A DNA stretch of 64,000 nucleotides from JBFHIJ01 sp041596515 (lineage in GTDB: Bacteria > Bacteroidota > Ignavibacteria > Kapaibacteriales > UBA2268), in assembly GCA_041596515.1 (NCBI GenBank), contig JBFHIJ010000009.1, positions 1-64,000 on the forward strand, read 5' to 3'. Of this stretch, positions 8,675 to 16,839 are shown one piece after another (positions within the stretch are counted from its first letter, which is position 1; each line of letters opens with the position of its first letter). Position numbers and translations under genes: made by a program. The notes under the pieces were generated by a model. It was not told the DNA's origin. It saw only the letters and a list, made by a program, of their open reading frames with translations, and ran no database searches.

Positions 8675-8814
8675 TGTCATTTTGAAAAGATTGTAAAGCT
8701 TGAATTCCAAGGGTTGAAACCCCTTGTTTCAATAAGCAATTATGTGATATTTTCTTACAGGAGGAAGTAAACATACTTCTTTGCTCTACGGGTATTTAAA
8801 GTACTATAATGACA
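8675..8814. repeat. MITE-like non-coding segment with terminal and internal inverted repeats
   Basis: This non-coding stretch lies between convergent genes. TGTCATT (8675-8681) and AATGACA (8808-8814) are 7-bp inverted ends about 140 bp apart. Inside are TTGAAAC-CCCTT-GTTTCAA (8714-8732) and GAAGT-aaacat-ACTTC near 8764-8779. No target duplication and no second copy were seen in the window. It could be a miniature element, an old repeat, or chance hairpins. Confidence 0.35.
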
Positions 8815-8856
8815 AATCCGTGTTTTATAAAAAATCTAAAGCCAGTATCAATCATA

Positions 8857-9528
8857 TTACGGAATGTTTGTCATTGGAATCGTGAATACTGTTTTACCTG
8901 TTACTCCCTTTTTCGCTATTATACAAACTATATAGTTTGTATAAGTTGTTCCTATTTTTCTTGTAACAGCAAAGCCACATTCATCTAAAGTAGAATTAAA
9001 TGCGAATCCTGAATCAATACCCAAAAGATGGTTTCTGTGCCCAAGTGAAGGAACGCCTTCGTCTATTATTAGCTGATCTATAAAAGCTTGTCCACTTATA
9101 CCAGGCTTTGAATTAGCAGCTAAAGATTCAAAATAATTATTAGTAGGTTTGCTTAGCCAATTTTCTTCCATTGGATAACCGGCTTTATCCATATAGTAAT
9201 TAATAGCGTATCCATCAGGATTAACATGAGCAAAATAATTTCTATTTACTAAGTCTAAGGCTTTTTCTTCGGCGACTTTTTGCAGTATATCATTCCAAAC
9301 TAAAGTAGATCTTGGCTCTACATAAGATAAATCAATGCCCATAGATTGACTGTATGCATCTGGATTAACTCTTACCTTATTTAAATATTCAAAAGCCAAC
9401 TTAGCTTCTGATCTATCTAAATATTCACTTACTCCGGGGGTTTCCGGTCCTGTTGAGTTATCATTTGAACAGGAAAATAGGAATACTGAAAGTAATATTA
9501 GTACTCCTATGTGTCTAAGTTTGTACAT
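8857..9528 (-). CDS. CAP/SCP-domain lipoprotein
   Basis: This is a 223-residue secreted lipoprotein with signal VFLFSC (Cys20). A short Ser/Asn/Pro linker is followed by a CAP (SCP/PR-1) domain. Family motifs are LNKVRVNPDAYS, YFAHVNPDGYAI (the first His region) and SLGHRNHLLG (the second). CAP proteins of this bacterial type are extracellular and of mostly unknown activity; protease, lipid-binding and wall-associated roles have been proposed. Its start lies 1 base from the stop of the upstream OmpA-type lipoprotein gene, so the two are almost certainly translated from one message. That pairing suggests a job at the outer membrane or periplasm. Confidence 0.85.
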   Translation of the reverse strand: MYKLRHIGVLILLSVFLFSCSNDNSTGPETPGVSEYLDRSEAKLAFEYLNKVRVNPDAYSQSMGIDLSYVEPRSTLVWNDILQKVAEEKALDLVNRNYFAHVNPDGYAINYYMDKAGYPMEENWLSKPTNNYFESLAANSKPGISGQAFIDQLIIDEGVPSLGHRNHLLGIDSGFAFNSTLDECGFAVTRKIGTTYTNYIVCIIAKKGVTGKTVFTIPMTNIP

Positions 9529-9529
9529 A

Positions 9530-11485
9530 TTATTGAACTACACATTTAGTATTATAAACAGTTTGTATCTTGTTTGCATTGGCTTCTGCTTCTTCTAGAG
9601 TAGGGTATCCCCAAATTTTAACTCTATATACAGGAGAGTGGTTATCTAAATATCTTTCATAGTATGCATTATAGCCATGGAATTCCCACTTCTCTACATT
9701 TTTCAATGCATCAGTTTCACTCTCCGAAGTTTGAGCAATTATTTCGTAAGGTAGCATTTCTGGATCAAGCCATCTGACTTCTACACGTCTGTTATAATAT
9801 TGCTGCCATGGAGCCTGCTGTAAATAAAATATAGGCTTATTGCTACCTTCCCATCTAATTCTAATTTGTCCCGGTGCTACCCCGTCTTTAAGGAGCATAT
9901 TTCTAACTGCTTGGGCTCTTGAGCGAGAAAGAAAAATATTTTGATCTTCATCGCCTTCGATAGATGAGTGCCCAATTAGCTCTATCGTCATTTCTTTGTT
10001 TTCAATTAAAGTGGTTGCTAAAGTTTTAAGGTTTTCATAAAAGTCAGGCTGAATAACTGTGTCATGTTTGTAAAAAGCAGCCAAGGCTTGGTACTTAGGG
10101 TACTGAGGCTCCGCTTCGTTAATGACTTTAAAAACATCCGTTAAGTTATCCTCTTCAGTTTGTACGGCTATCTCTGTTTTGACATTGTTACAGTTTGGAT
10201 TTACAAATAAGTTATCAGGTAGTTTAAACTTAAAGTAATGCTTTTGAGAATAAGCAATCTCAGCTAAAATATTTGAAATAGCATCAATATTATCATTTGA
10301 TAACTGATAATAATTACCACCTGTTGCATAAGATAAGTACTTTAAACTAAAAGACTCTATAGCATTGCCAACTGAAATTATATACACGGGGATATTGTTT
10401 TCTTTTGCAAGTTGTACAGCATCATCAGTTTGATAAATAATTGATGAGTTGTCAGGTGAATATGTAATCAGTACTGCACACTTTTTCTCAGCATTTGAAT
10501 TCTTTGCATTTTTAATGCTTAAGTAAGCCATTTTATTGAAAGAATTGAAACCGTTTGAAGGCTCTATATTTATATTTTCAAATGACTTAATAGCATCTAG
10601 TTTAGATTGATTGTCTATTTTTGTATTGATATTCTGATTGAAAGTGTATAATGTTAATTTATCTTTGTTATCTAATAGTTGAATAAATTCGGATAGATTA
10701 GGAACAAATTCAGAGTTTTTCCAGGAAGCTGCCGAATTTTCAATTGCAAGCGAAAACAACAAAGGAGTAGACTCGCCATAATGGATTTCTTTTGGCTTTT
10801 TTAGTAAGTCTCCTGCAATACCTGTTTTACAGTATTGCATGATTGAAGTTGGCGTATTTTTATCTACAAAATAATTAGCTAACATATTGCCAAATTCATC
10901 TAACAATATAGATTTAACCTCTATGTTTTCAAAGCCATTAGAATAATCTATTCCAACTACTCGAAATGTATTCGGTTTAGTCTTTCCGTTATATTTTAAT
11001 ATGCCCGAAAAGTATTTAGTTTCGTAAAACGAAGGTAAAATTGAGAATTCATCTTGAGATACAGCACCGGTTTCGCTCATCTGAGTGTCTCCATGTATTG
11101 TAATTGTCTCAGATACTTTGGGTATAACTTTATCCTCAGAGCTTACGGTCTCGCTAATCTGGACTTCTTCACCTTCAGGCAATACAACTATTTTCCAATG
11201 CATAGTATATGATGAATCATTCCTATGGGCATTAAATGTCAAGACTTTACTGTCTTTAGTAGAGTAATATATATTATCTTGTGATTTATAGCTTCCTGGG
11301 AAATCCTGAATGGTGACAGAATCACAACCATTTATGTCCCATTCAATAAGTGCTTTTTCGCCTTCATGTATTTGTGAAATGCCTTTAAAATCTTTGACTT
11401 CATATACATCTAAAGATGAGCAGGCACTTAAAGTAACAATAGCTATTGCTGTACAAATTTTGTTCTTTGTTTTAGAAAACAACAT
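9530..11485 (-). CDS. vWA-OmpA lipoprotein with C-terminal SPOR-like segment
   Basis: The 651-residue lipoprotein (IVTLSAC, Cys22) has several parts. Residues about 45-110 form a beta-rich region. Residues about 220-410 resemble a von Willebrand A fold, with KKCAVLITYSPDNSS, IPVYIISVG and YLSYATGGNYYQL, although a perfect DxSxS is not seen. An OmpA-type peptidoglycan-binding domain spans about 480-590 (IELIGHSSIEGDEDQN, LSRSRAQAVRNMLL, NRRVEVRW). The last about 35 residues (YRVKIWGYPTLEEAEANA) look like a SPOR repeat. It should tether the outer membrane to peptidoglycan. It sits between a ClpB-like gene (45 bases upstream) and the CAP lipoprotein gene (1 base downstream). The vWA and SPOR calls are weaker than the OmpA call. 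Confidence 0.8.
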   Translation of the reverse strand: MLFSKTKNKICTAIAIVTLSACSSLDVYEVKDFKGISQIHEGEKALIEWDINGCDSVTIQDFPGSYKSQDNIYYSTKDSKVLTFNAHRNDSSYTMHWKIVVLPEGEEVQISETVSSEDKVIPKVSETITIHGDTQMSETGAVSQDEFSILPSFYETKYFSGILKYNGKTKPNTFRVVGIDYSNGFENIEVKSILLDEFGNMLANYFVDKNTPTSIMQYCKTGIAGDLLKKPKEIHYGESTPLLFSLAIENSAASWKNSEFVPNLSEFIQLLDNKDKLTLYTFNQNINTKIDNQSKLDAIKSFENINIEPSNGFNSFNKMAYLSIKNAKNSNAEKKCAVLITYSPDNSSIIYQTDDAVQLAKENNIPVYIISVGNAIESFSLKYLSYATGGNYYQLSNDNIDAISNILAEIAYSQKHYFKFKLPDNLFVNPNCNNVKTEIAVQTEEDNLTDVFKVINEAEPQYPKYQALAAFYKHDTVIQPDFYENLKTLATTLIENKEMTIELIGHSSIEGDEDQNIFLSRSRAQAVRNMLLKDGVAPGQIRIRWEGSNKPIFYLQQAPWQQYYNRRVEVRWLDPEMLPYEIIAQTSESETDALKNVEKWEFHGYNAYYERYLDNHSPVYRVKIWGYPTLEEAEANANKIQTVYNTKCVVQ

Positions 11486-11530
11486 AAACTCTCCTGTTAT
11501 GCATAGTTTCCTTAAAATAATAATAATAAG

Positions 11531-12862
11531 TTATAAATGCACATCTTTTGTGAAAATAAAATGCCCACTACCATCTAAATCGACCAAAATCTTATCTCCT
11601 GAAGTAAATTCAGAGCCTAAAAGCTTAAAAGCAAGTGGATCTGCGATATATTTTTGAATTGTTCGTTTTAGCGGTCTGGCTCCGTAATTTATATCATAGC
11701 CAAGTTCAATGAGTTTATTTATGGCTAATTCGCGAAGTTCCATAGTAATTTGTTTTGATGATAATTTTAAGATAAGTTTTTCTATATTTAATAATGCAAT
11801 ATCTTTTATCTCACCTAAACTAAGTGGTTTGAATATAACGATATCGTCGATTCTATTGATAAACTCAGGTTTCATTTTAGTTTTGAGCAAATTGAGAATT
11901 TCCGGTTTAAGATTTTCAAAAACTTTATCTCTCTGAGTAGAATTTAGTAAATTAAACTTATCTTGTATTAGCTCTGTTCCAATGTTTGAGGACATTATTA
12001 TGATAGTGTTCTTGAAATTGACTACTCTACCTTTGCCATCCGTAAGCCTACCATCATCAAGAACTTGCAGTAATACGTTAAAAATATCAGGATGAGCTTT
12101 TTCAATTTCGTCAAGTAGTATTACAGAATATGGTTTTCTTCTTACTGATTCAGTTAGTTGGCCACCTTCATCATAACCAACATATCCTGGAGGTGCGCCG
12201 ATAAGACGAGATACTGAATGTTTTTCCATATATTCGCTCATATCAATGCGTATCATCGAAGACTCGTCATCAAATAGAAATTCTGCAAGAGCTCTTGCCA
12301 TTTCAGTTTTACCAACTCCGGTAGTACCTAAAAAAATGAATGAACCAATTGGTTTACTTTCGTCGCTAAGTCCTGCTCTAGATCTTCTTAATGCATTTGA
12401 TATAGCACTAACAGCTTCAGCCTGCCCAATAATACGTTTGTGTAACCTTTCTTCCATCTGAAGTAATTTTGAGATTTCGGTTTCCATCATCTTAGACACT
12501 GGTATTCCTGTCCATTTAGATACTATCTCTGCAATGTCTTCAGTTTCAATTTCTTCTTTCAGAAGCTTTCCTGATTCTTGTAGTTTGTTGATTTTTAGGT
12601 TAGCTTTTTCCAAAGCTACTTCTAACTTGTGAATAGTGCCGTATCTCAGTTCAGCAACTTTACCTAAATCTCCGATTTTCTCAAAATTATCAGCTTCTGA
12701 TTTCGTTTGTTCGATATTTTTTTTAATAGCTCTGATTTCTTGAATTACTTGTTTTTCTTTTAGCCACTTCTCTTTCAAATTACTTCTTTTTGCTTCGAGT
12801 CCACTTATTTCAAGCTCTATATCTTTCAATCTTTTCAATGTGTTATACGTGGTCTTATTCAT
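11531..12862 (-). CDS. clpB: ClpB-like AAA+ protein lacking N-domain and first ATPase domain
   Basis: The 443-residue protein aligns with the second half of ClpB disaggregase. It begins inside the coiled-coil middle domain (LKRLKDIELEISGLEAKRSN), then has EDIAEIVSKWTGIPVSKM and the second nucleotide-binding domain. Present are Walker A GTTGVGKTE, pore loop GYVGYDEGG, Walker B VILLDEIEKAHP, sensor 1 IIIMSSN and sensor 2 YGARPLKRTIQ. Full ClpB is about 860 residues; the N-domain and first ATPase domain are missing, and the 199 bases upstream hold no trace of them. The frame is intact. AGGA lies a few bases before the ATG, so it looks expressed rather than decaying. It leads an operon with two envelope lipoproteins. 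A split partner gene elsewhere is possible. Confidence 0.85.
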   Translation of the reverse strand: MNKTTYNTLKRLKDIELEISGLEAKRSNLKEKWLKEKQVIQEIRAIKKNIEQTKSEADNFEKIGDLGKVAELRYGTIHKLEVALEKANLKINKLQESGKLLKEEIETEDIAEIVSKWTGIPVSKMMETEISKLLQMEERLHKRIIGQAEAVSAISNALRRSRAGLSDESKPIGSFIFLGTTGVGKTEMARALAEFLFDDESSMIRIDMSEYMEKHSVSRLIGAPPGYVGYDEGGQLTESVRRKPYSVILLDEIEKAHPDIFNVLLQVLDDGRLTDGKGRVVNFKNTIIIMSSNIGTELIQDKFNLLNSTQRDKVFENLKPEILNLLKTKMKPEFINRIDDIVIFKPLSLGEIKDIALLNIEKLILKLSSKQITMELRELAINKLIELGYDINYGARPLKRTIQKYIADPLAFKLLGSEFTSGDKILVDLDGSGHFIFTKDVHL

Positions 12863-13061
12863 TTCAATGTCCTAAATATTCTACCTCACAAGACTACTTA
12901 TAAAAATACGGAAAATTAAAGCAATTATTTGAATTATAGGTAATAGAAGGAAAACTACAGAAAAATTTTTAGCGTTAAAAATATTTTATTAGCTAATACT
13001 TTTATATAGGAACTTGTATAAACAATTTGCTAATATTAACTAAATATAGATAGGAAGTTTT

Positions 13062-13970
13062 ATGAGCGTACTTTTGAATAAGAAAACTAAAGTAATAGTC
13101 CAAGGTATAACCGGAACTGAAGGTACATTTCATACATCTCAAATGTTAGAGTACGGAACTCAGGTTGTAGGTGGTGTTACTCCCGGAAAAGGTGGTTTGA
13201 CATACGAAGGTAAAGGCGAAGCAAAATTTATAAAATCCGTGCCCGTATTTAACACTGTTAAAGATGCAGTCAAAGAAACAAAAGCTACTGCATCAGTGAT
13301 ATTTGTGCCACCTGCATTTGCAGCAGATGCTATTTTAGAAGCTATAGATGCCGAAATCAAGCTAATTATAGCGATTACAGAGGGTGTTCCTACAAAAGAT
13401 ATGATAACAGTCAATGCAGCTCTAAAAGATTCTAAATCTGTGCTTGTAGGTCCTAATTGCCCGGGTGTTATTACTCCTGGTGAAGCGAAAATTGGCATTA
13501 TGCCCGGATTTATACATAAACCCGGGAAAGTAGGTGTAGTTTCTCGAAGTGGTACTCTAACTTATGAAGCAGTAAAACAGCTAACGGATTTAGGTATAGG
13601 ACAATCTACTTGTATAGGTATAGGTGGGGACCCGATAATAGGTACTCAGTTTATAGATGCAATAAAGTTATTTAATAAAGACGCTGATACTGAAGCTATT
13701 TTAATGATTGGTGAAATAGGTGGCAATGCTGAAGAGACAGCTGCTGATTATGTTAAAAAATATGTAAAGAAACCTGTAATTGGCTTTATAGCCGGAAGAA
13801 CAGCTCCTCCAGGTAGACGGATGGGGCACGCAGGTGCTATTATCGCCGGTGGTAAAGGTACTGCCGATGACAAGATGAGTGCTATGAAAAAAGCAGGAAT
13901 AGCAGTAGTTGAGTCTCCGGCAGAACTGGGAATTACAGTCCAAAAAGCATTAAAAGCAAAGTCTAAGTGA
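13062..13970 (+). CDS. sucD: succinate-CoA ligase, alpha subunit
   Basis: This is the ADP/GDP-forming succinyl-CoA synthetase alpha subunit of the TCA cycle, 302 residues long. The N-terminal CoA-binding Rossmann fold shows VIVQGITGTEGTFH. VGPNCPGVITPGEAKIG and GVVSRSGTLTYEAVKQL follow. The phosphorylated histidine is in RRMGHAGAIIAGGKG (His256). It has its own upstream region of about 190 bases shared with the divergent ClpB-like gene, and AGGAAG lies about 8 bases before the ATG. The beta subunit gene sucC is not adjacent, which is common in FCB genomes. The product is a cytosolic heteromer with SucC. Downstream is a terminator. Confidence 0.95.
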   Translation: MSVLLNKKTKVIVQGITGTEGTFHTSQMLEYGTQVVGGVTPGKGGLTYEGKGEAKFIKSVPVFNTVKDAVKETKATASVIFVPPAFAADAILEAIDAEIKLIIAITEGVPTKDMITVNAALKDSKSVLVGPNCPGVITPGEAKIGIMPGFIHKPGKVGVVSRSGTLTYEAVKQLTDLGIGQSTCIGIGGDPIIGTQFIDAIKLFNKDADTEAILMIGEIGGNAEETAADYVKKYVKKPVIGFIAGRTAPPGRRMGHAGAIIAGGKGTADDKMSAMKKAGIAVVESPAELGITVQKALKAKSK

Positions 13971-13987
13971 TTGAAAAATAAATAGAT

Positions 13988-14030
13988 AAGGATAGTGTCT
14001 TGTATGATGTATGAGGTACTATCTTTTTTA
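13988..14030 (+). terminator. intrinsic terminator after sucD
   Basis: AAGGATAGT (13988-13996) pairs with ACTATCTTT (14018-14026), one pair being G-T, around a 21-base loop. TTTTTATTT follows. Confidence 0.65.
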
Positions 14031-14133
14031 TTTAATAGAAAATATTTCTGCTATAAATAAGTCAAATTATTTTAAATGCTCGCAATGCGAGACTTTTTGT
14101 ATTATAAGTGTTATTATATATATTGGAGTTCCA

Positions 14134-14562
14134 ATGGGAAACATTACTTTAGCTATGATTAAACCTGATGCTGTAGAAGCTAATAATATCGGTCAAATAA
14201 TCACAAAATATAATGAGGCTGGTTTTAAAGTAAGAGCCATGAAAATGACTAAACTTACTCAGAAACAAGCAATGTGCTTTTATGCTGTCCACAGTGAGAG
14301 GTCTTTTTATAATGAATTAGTAAGTTTTATGACTCGTGGCCCTATCGTTGCACTATCTTTAGAAAAAGAAAATGCAGTAGAAGACTATAGAAAACTAATA
14401 GGAGCTACAGACCCTGCTGAAGCTGCTGCAGGTACTATTAGAAATTTATTTGGCAAAAGCAAAGAAGAAAATGCAGTTCACGGATCTGATTCTGATGAGA
14501 ATGCAATCAAAGAGACTAATTTCTTCTTTCCGGAATCCGAGATAGCAGAAATAAATGGTTGA
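14134..14562 (+). CDS. ndk: nucleoside diphosphate kinase
   Basis: It exchanges the terminal phosphate between nucleoside di- and triphosphates through a phosphohistidine. The 142-residue product has the normal length. It begins MGNITLAMIKPDAV, has RNLFGKS, and carries the active-site signature NAVHGSD (His116). I chose the ATG at 14134 because it gives the canonical N-terminus and is preceded by TTGGAG 6-10 bases upstream. A longer in-frame extension from 14011 has no family match and overlaps the sucD terminator. The Nudix gene follows after 12 bases, probably in the same transcript. Confidence 0.95.
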   Translation: MGNITLAMIKPDAVEANNIGQIITKYNEAGFKVRAMKMTKLTQKQAMCFYAVHSERSFYNELVSFMTRGPIVALSLEKENAVEDYRKLIGATDPAEAAAGTIRNLFGKSKEENAVHGSDSDENAIKETNFFFPESEIAEING

Positions 14563-14574
14563 AAAATATAAGAA

Positions 14575-15117
14575 ATGAAAGACAAATATAATACTTTAAG
14601 TAGTAAAAATATATACAGTAATCCGTATTGGGACTACTATTTAGATAAGTATATTATGCCTTCTGGTGATGAAGGTGATTATCATTATGTAAAATCCAGA
14701 GGTGCTACTATGGTAGTGCCTCTCTCTATTTCAAAAAATATTATACTAACTAAGCAATTTAGGTATCTAAACCAAAAGTTTAGTATAGAATTTCCCGGAG
14801 GTGGAATTCAGCATGGTTTGAATGCCTTAGAGAATGCCGAAAAAGAGCTTTTGGAAGAGACAGGATATATTAGTCGTAATATAAAAAAAATTGGTGAATT
14901 TAACCCTTTTAATGGTGTTACAAATGAAATATGCAGTATCTTTGTAGCTAAGGAGTTAACTAAAAGTACTCCCAATCCCGATGAGTCGGAAGAGATTGAA
15001 ATACTTGAGCTAACACCTGAAGAAATAAATGATTACATAGTTAATGGTAAAATATGGGATGGAATGACCTTGGCTGCTTGGTCTTTATTTAATGTACAAT
15101 ACCATGAAGGAGTATGA
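14575..15117 (+). CDS. Nudix hydrolase, ADP-ribose pyrophosphatase type
   Basis: This 180-residue Nudix protein has PGGGIQHGLNALENAEKELL followed by EETGY. That matches GX5EX7REUXEEXGU except that the first Glu position is Asn and the Arg is Lys. The upstream LTKQFRYLNQKFSIEFPGG is typical of the NudF/ADP-ribose pyrophosphatase branch, which splits nucleoside diphosphate sugars. The altered first Glu should be noted, but the three core Glu residues of the helix are kept. It lies between ndk (12-base gap) and an exported unknown protein whose ATG begins 2 bases after this stop, so all three are probably one operon. The substrate cannot be fixed from sequence. Confidence 0.8.
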   Translation: MKDKYNTLSSKNIYSNPYWDYYLDKYIMPSGDEGDYHYVKSRGATMVVPLSISKNIILTKQFRYLNQKFSIEFPGGGIQHGLNALENAEKELLEETGYISRNIKKIGEFNPFNGVTNEICSIFVAKELTKSTPNPDESEEIEILELTPEEINDYIVNGKIWDGMTLAAWSLFNVQYHEGV

Positions 15118-15118
15118 T

Positions 15119-16066
15119 ATGAAACGAATTGTTGCTTTAATTTTTGTTTGTGTGATTGCTTTTGCTACTTCTACTTTGGCAAAAGAAGAGATTTATTACA
15201 TTTTGAAACCAAATTTCAGAGTCAGTATTATACATCTCTACAAAATGACTGAAACTACTAAAGTAAAAAGAATATTGGGCAATGGTGACACTCTAAAATA
15301 TAACAGAGATATAGAATATTATATGTCTTTATACCCACCTGCTAACGCAGTAGACGGCTTTTTTGATATAGATGTGTCCATTGATTCGATCAACTACAAA
15401 TTCTCTGATGGCGAGGTTATAAAAGAATATAGCACCATGGGCGATAGACCTGCACCTCTTTCATTTCAAGATTATGAAATGGTTGGTCCAACTGTAGGTA
15501 AAAAGTATAGAATGACATATTCTCCTTATGGAGAAGTAGCTACAATTACAGGCGAAAATCTTCAGAGAGCTATTAATATGCTTGATCATAAGGCTCTAGG
15601 CATAAAAGATCCCGTGCAAAGACAAATATGGCAAAATGCTTACTCTTTCGATCATCTCACTTATCTGGCAGACGTTACTAAGAATTATTTTCCTGATGGG
15701 AAGATATCAAAAGATTCGACTTGGAAAAAGGTAGTAACGTTAGATTTAAATAGAGTATATTTCGAAGATACACTCCAAGCAAAAATTGAAAAGATTACTT
15801 CAAGCAAATATCAAATCAGAGGCTCTATAGACTCGCTCAAATCCATTTCAGGAACAGCAATGCTCTATGATATCAAAGAACCTGTGAAAATTGTCAGCGC
15901 CAAAGGAAATGGTATTTTTGACGTAGATTTTACACCTGCAGGTGTAATCGAATTTATTAATGGAGACTTCCTCACAGAAGTAAGGTATAAATACAAAAAT
16001 CAAGAAATAAGAGAAATTGCAGAAGTAAAAATATCATGGGAACTTTTAGATAGACTGACTTATTAA
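15119..16066 (+). CDS. exported protein of unknown function
   Basis: I do not recognise a family. The 315-residue product starts with a clear Sec signal peptide (KRIVALIFVCVIAFATS, then TLAKEE). The rest is soluble, rich in beta-strand patterns, Lys, Tyr and Asp, and has no repeats or membrane segments. Lines such as VGPTVGKKYRMTYSPYGEVA and a late FDVDFTPAGVIEFING recall DUF-type beta-barrel periplasmic proteins. No catalytic motif is apparent. The start at 15119 is preferred over in-frame ATGs at 15092 and 15104 because GAAGGAG sits 6 bases before it and it gives a clean signal peptide. It ends before a bidirectional terminator. Confidence 0.75.
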   Translation: MKRIVALIFVCVIAFATSTLAKEEIYYILKPNFRVSIIHLYKMTETTKVKRILGNGDTLKYNRDIEYYMSLYPPANAVDGFFDIDVSIDSINYKFSDGEVIKEYSTMGDRPAPLSFQDYEMVGPTVGKKYRMTYSPYGEVATITGENLQRAINMLDHKALGIKDPVQRQIWQNAYSFDHLTYLADVTKNYFPDGKISKDSTWKKVVTLDLNRVYFEDTLQAKIEKITSSKYQIRGSIDSLKSISGTAMLYDIKEPVKIVSAKGNGIFDVDFTPAGVIEFINGDFLTEVRYKYKNQEIREIAEVKISWELLDRLTY

Positions 16067-16106
16067 CTAAGTTACTTATAGATAGTATCTGCAAAAATAA
16101 TTATTA

Positions 16107-16146
16107 AAAAAAGAGCCAATATTATAAATATCGGCTCTTTTTTTTA
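16107..16146. terminator. bidirectional intrinsic terminator
   Basis: AAGAGCC (16111-16117) pairs with GGCTCTT (16133-16139), with ATATT/AATAT pairing inside. It is flanked by A-run and T-run on either side, so it can end both the rightward ndk transcript and the leftward translation operon and tRNA. Confidence 0.85.
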
Positions 16147-16152
16147 GAGTAG

Positions 16153-16230
16153 TGGTGGGATCTACTGGATTTGAACCGGCGACCTCTACCATGTCAAGGT
16201 AGCGCTCTAAACCAACTGAGCTAAGACCCC
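16153..16230 (-). tRNA. tRNA-Val (anticodon GAC)
   Basis: The minus strand folds as a full cloverleaf. The acceptor GGGGTCT pairs with AGATCCC, the D-arm is GCTC...GAGC, and the anticodon stem CTACC/GGTAG has loop TTGACAT, giving anticodon GAC (Val). The T-arm contains GTTCAAATC, and CCA is encoded. It lies 40 bases after frr, so it may be processed from the end of the translation operon transcript. Confidence 0.95.
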
Positions 16231-16270
16231 ATAAATAGGGAAGAGTAACATCTTCCCCAAAGAAATATTT

Positions 16271-16831
16271 TTAATCCATCAATTCTTTTTCTTTTTTAGA
16301 AAAGACATCATCTATTTTTTTGATGTAGTCATCAGTATATTTTTGGATTTCAGTTTCGCCACGTTTTCTTTCATCTTCAGTAATATCTTTAGACTTTTCG
16401 ATTTTTTTCAATTCATCCATAGATTCGCGTCTGATGTTACGAATAGCGACTTTTCCATCTTCAGAATATTTTTTGCATAATTTTACATATTCTTTGCGTC
16501 GTTCTTCTGTAAGAGGAGGCACAGGAATACGAATAATATTGCCGTCATTTTGAGGATTGAAACCTAAATCAGAAGCTTGAATAGCTTTTTCAATATCAGC
16601 TATTTGACCTCGATCAAAAGGTTGGATTACAATCGTGCGAGCATCCGGAGTAGAAACTGTAGCTGCTTGAGATAATGGAGCTTGAGAACCGTAGTAATCA
16701 ATTTTGATTCCATCAACAAGAGAAGCAGAAGCTCTACCTGTACGGACTTTAGATACTTGAGAAGAAGTAAACTCGAGCGATTTGACCATTTGGTCTTTAG
16801 TTTTCGCGTAAATTGTTTGTAATGGCATCAT
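16271..16831 (-). CDS. frr: ribosome recycling factor
   Basis: RRF splits post-termination ribosomes together with EF-G. The 186 residues match the usual 185. Visible are VRTGRASASLVDGIKIDYYG, VSTPDARTIVIQPFD, NPQNDGNIIRIPVPPLTEER and a Lys/Glu-rich C-terminal helix ending KKEKELMD. Two adjacent ATG codons (MM) could serve as start; the second, at 16828, equally fits. It follows pyrH by 8 bases, the common pyrH-frr pairing, in the rplM-rpsI-rpsB-tsf-pyrH-frr operon. It is the last protein gene before tRNA-Val. Confidence 0.96.
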   Translation of the reverse strand: MMPLQTIYAKTKDQMVKSLEFTSSQVSKVRTGRASASLVDGIKIDYYGSQAPLSQAATVSTPDARTIVIQPFDRGQIADIEKAIQASDLGFNPQNDGNIIRIPVPPLTEERRKEYVKLCKKYSEDGKVAIRNIRRESMDELKKIEKSKDITEDERKRGETEIQKYTDDYIKKIDDVFSKKEKELMD

Positions 16832-16839
16832 TAAACCTG

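Noticed and set aside
8714..8732. CRISPR-repeat-like TTGAAAC...GTTTCAA palindrome
   Set aside because: Only one copy, with no regular spacers and no cas genes in the window. It is better treated as part of the intergenic inverted-repeat element.
11531..12862. ClpB-like gene as a pseudogene
   Set aside because: Although N-terminally truncated relative to ClpB, the frame is intact, all NBD2 motifs are conserved and a ribosome-binding sequence is present, so I kept it as a gene.
14011..14133. N-terminal extension of nucleoside diphosphate kinase
   Set aside because: The extension overlaps the sucD terminator, has no family match, and the internal ATG at 14134 has a good ribosome-binding sequence and the canonical N-terminus.
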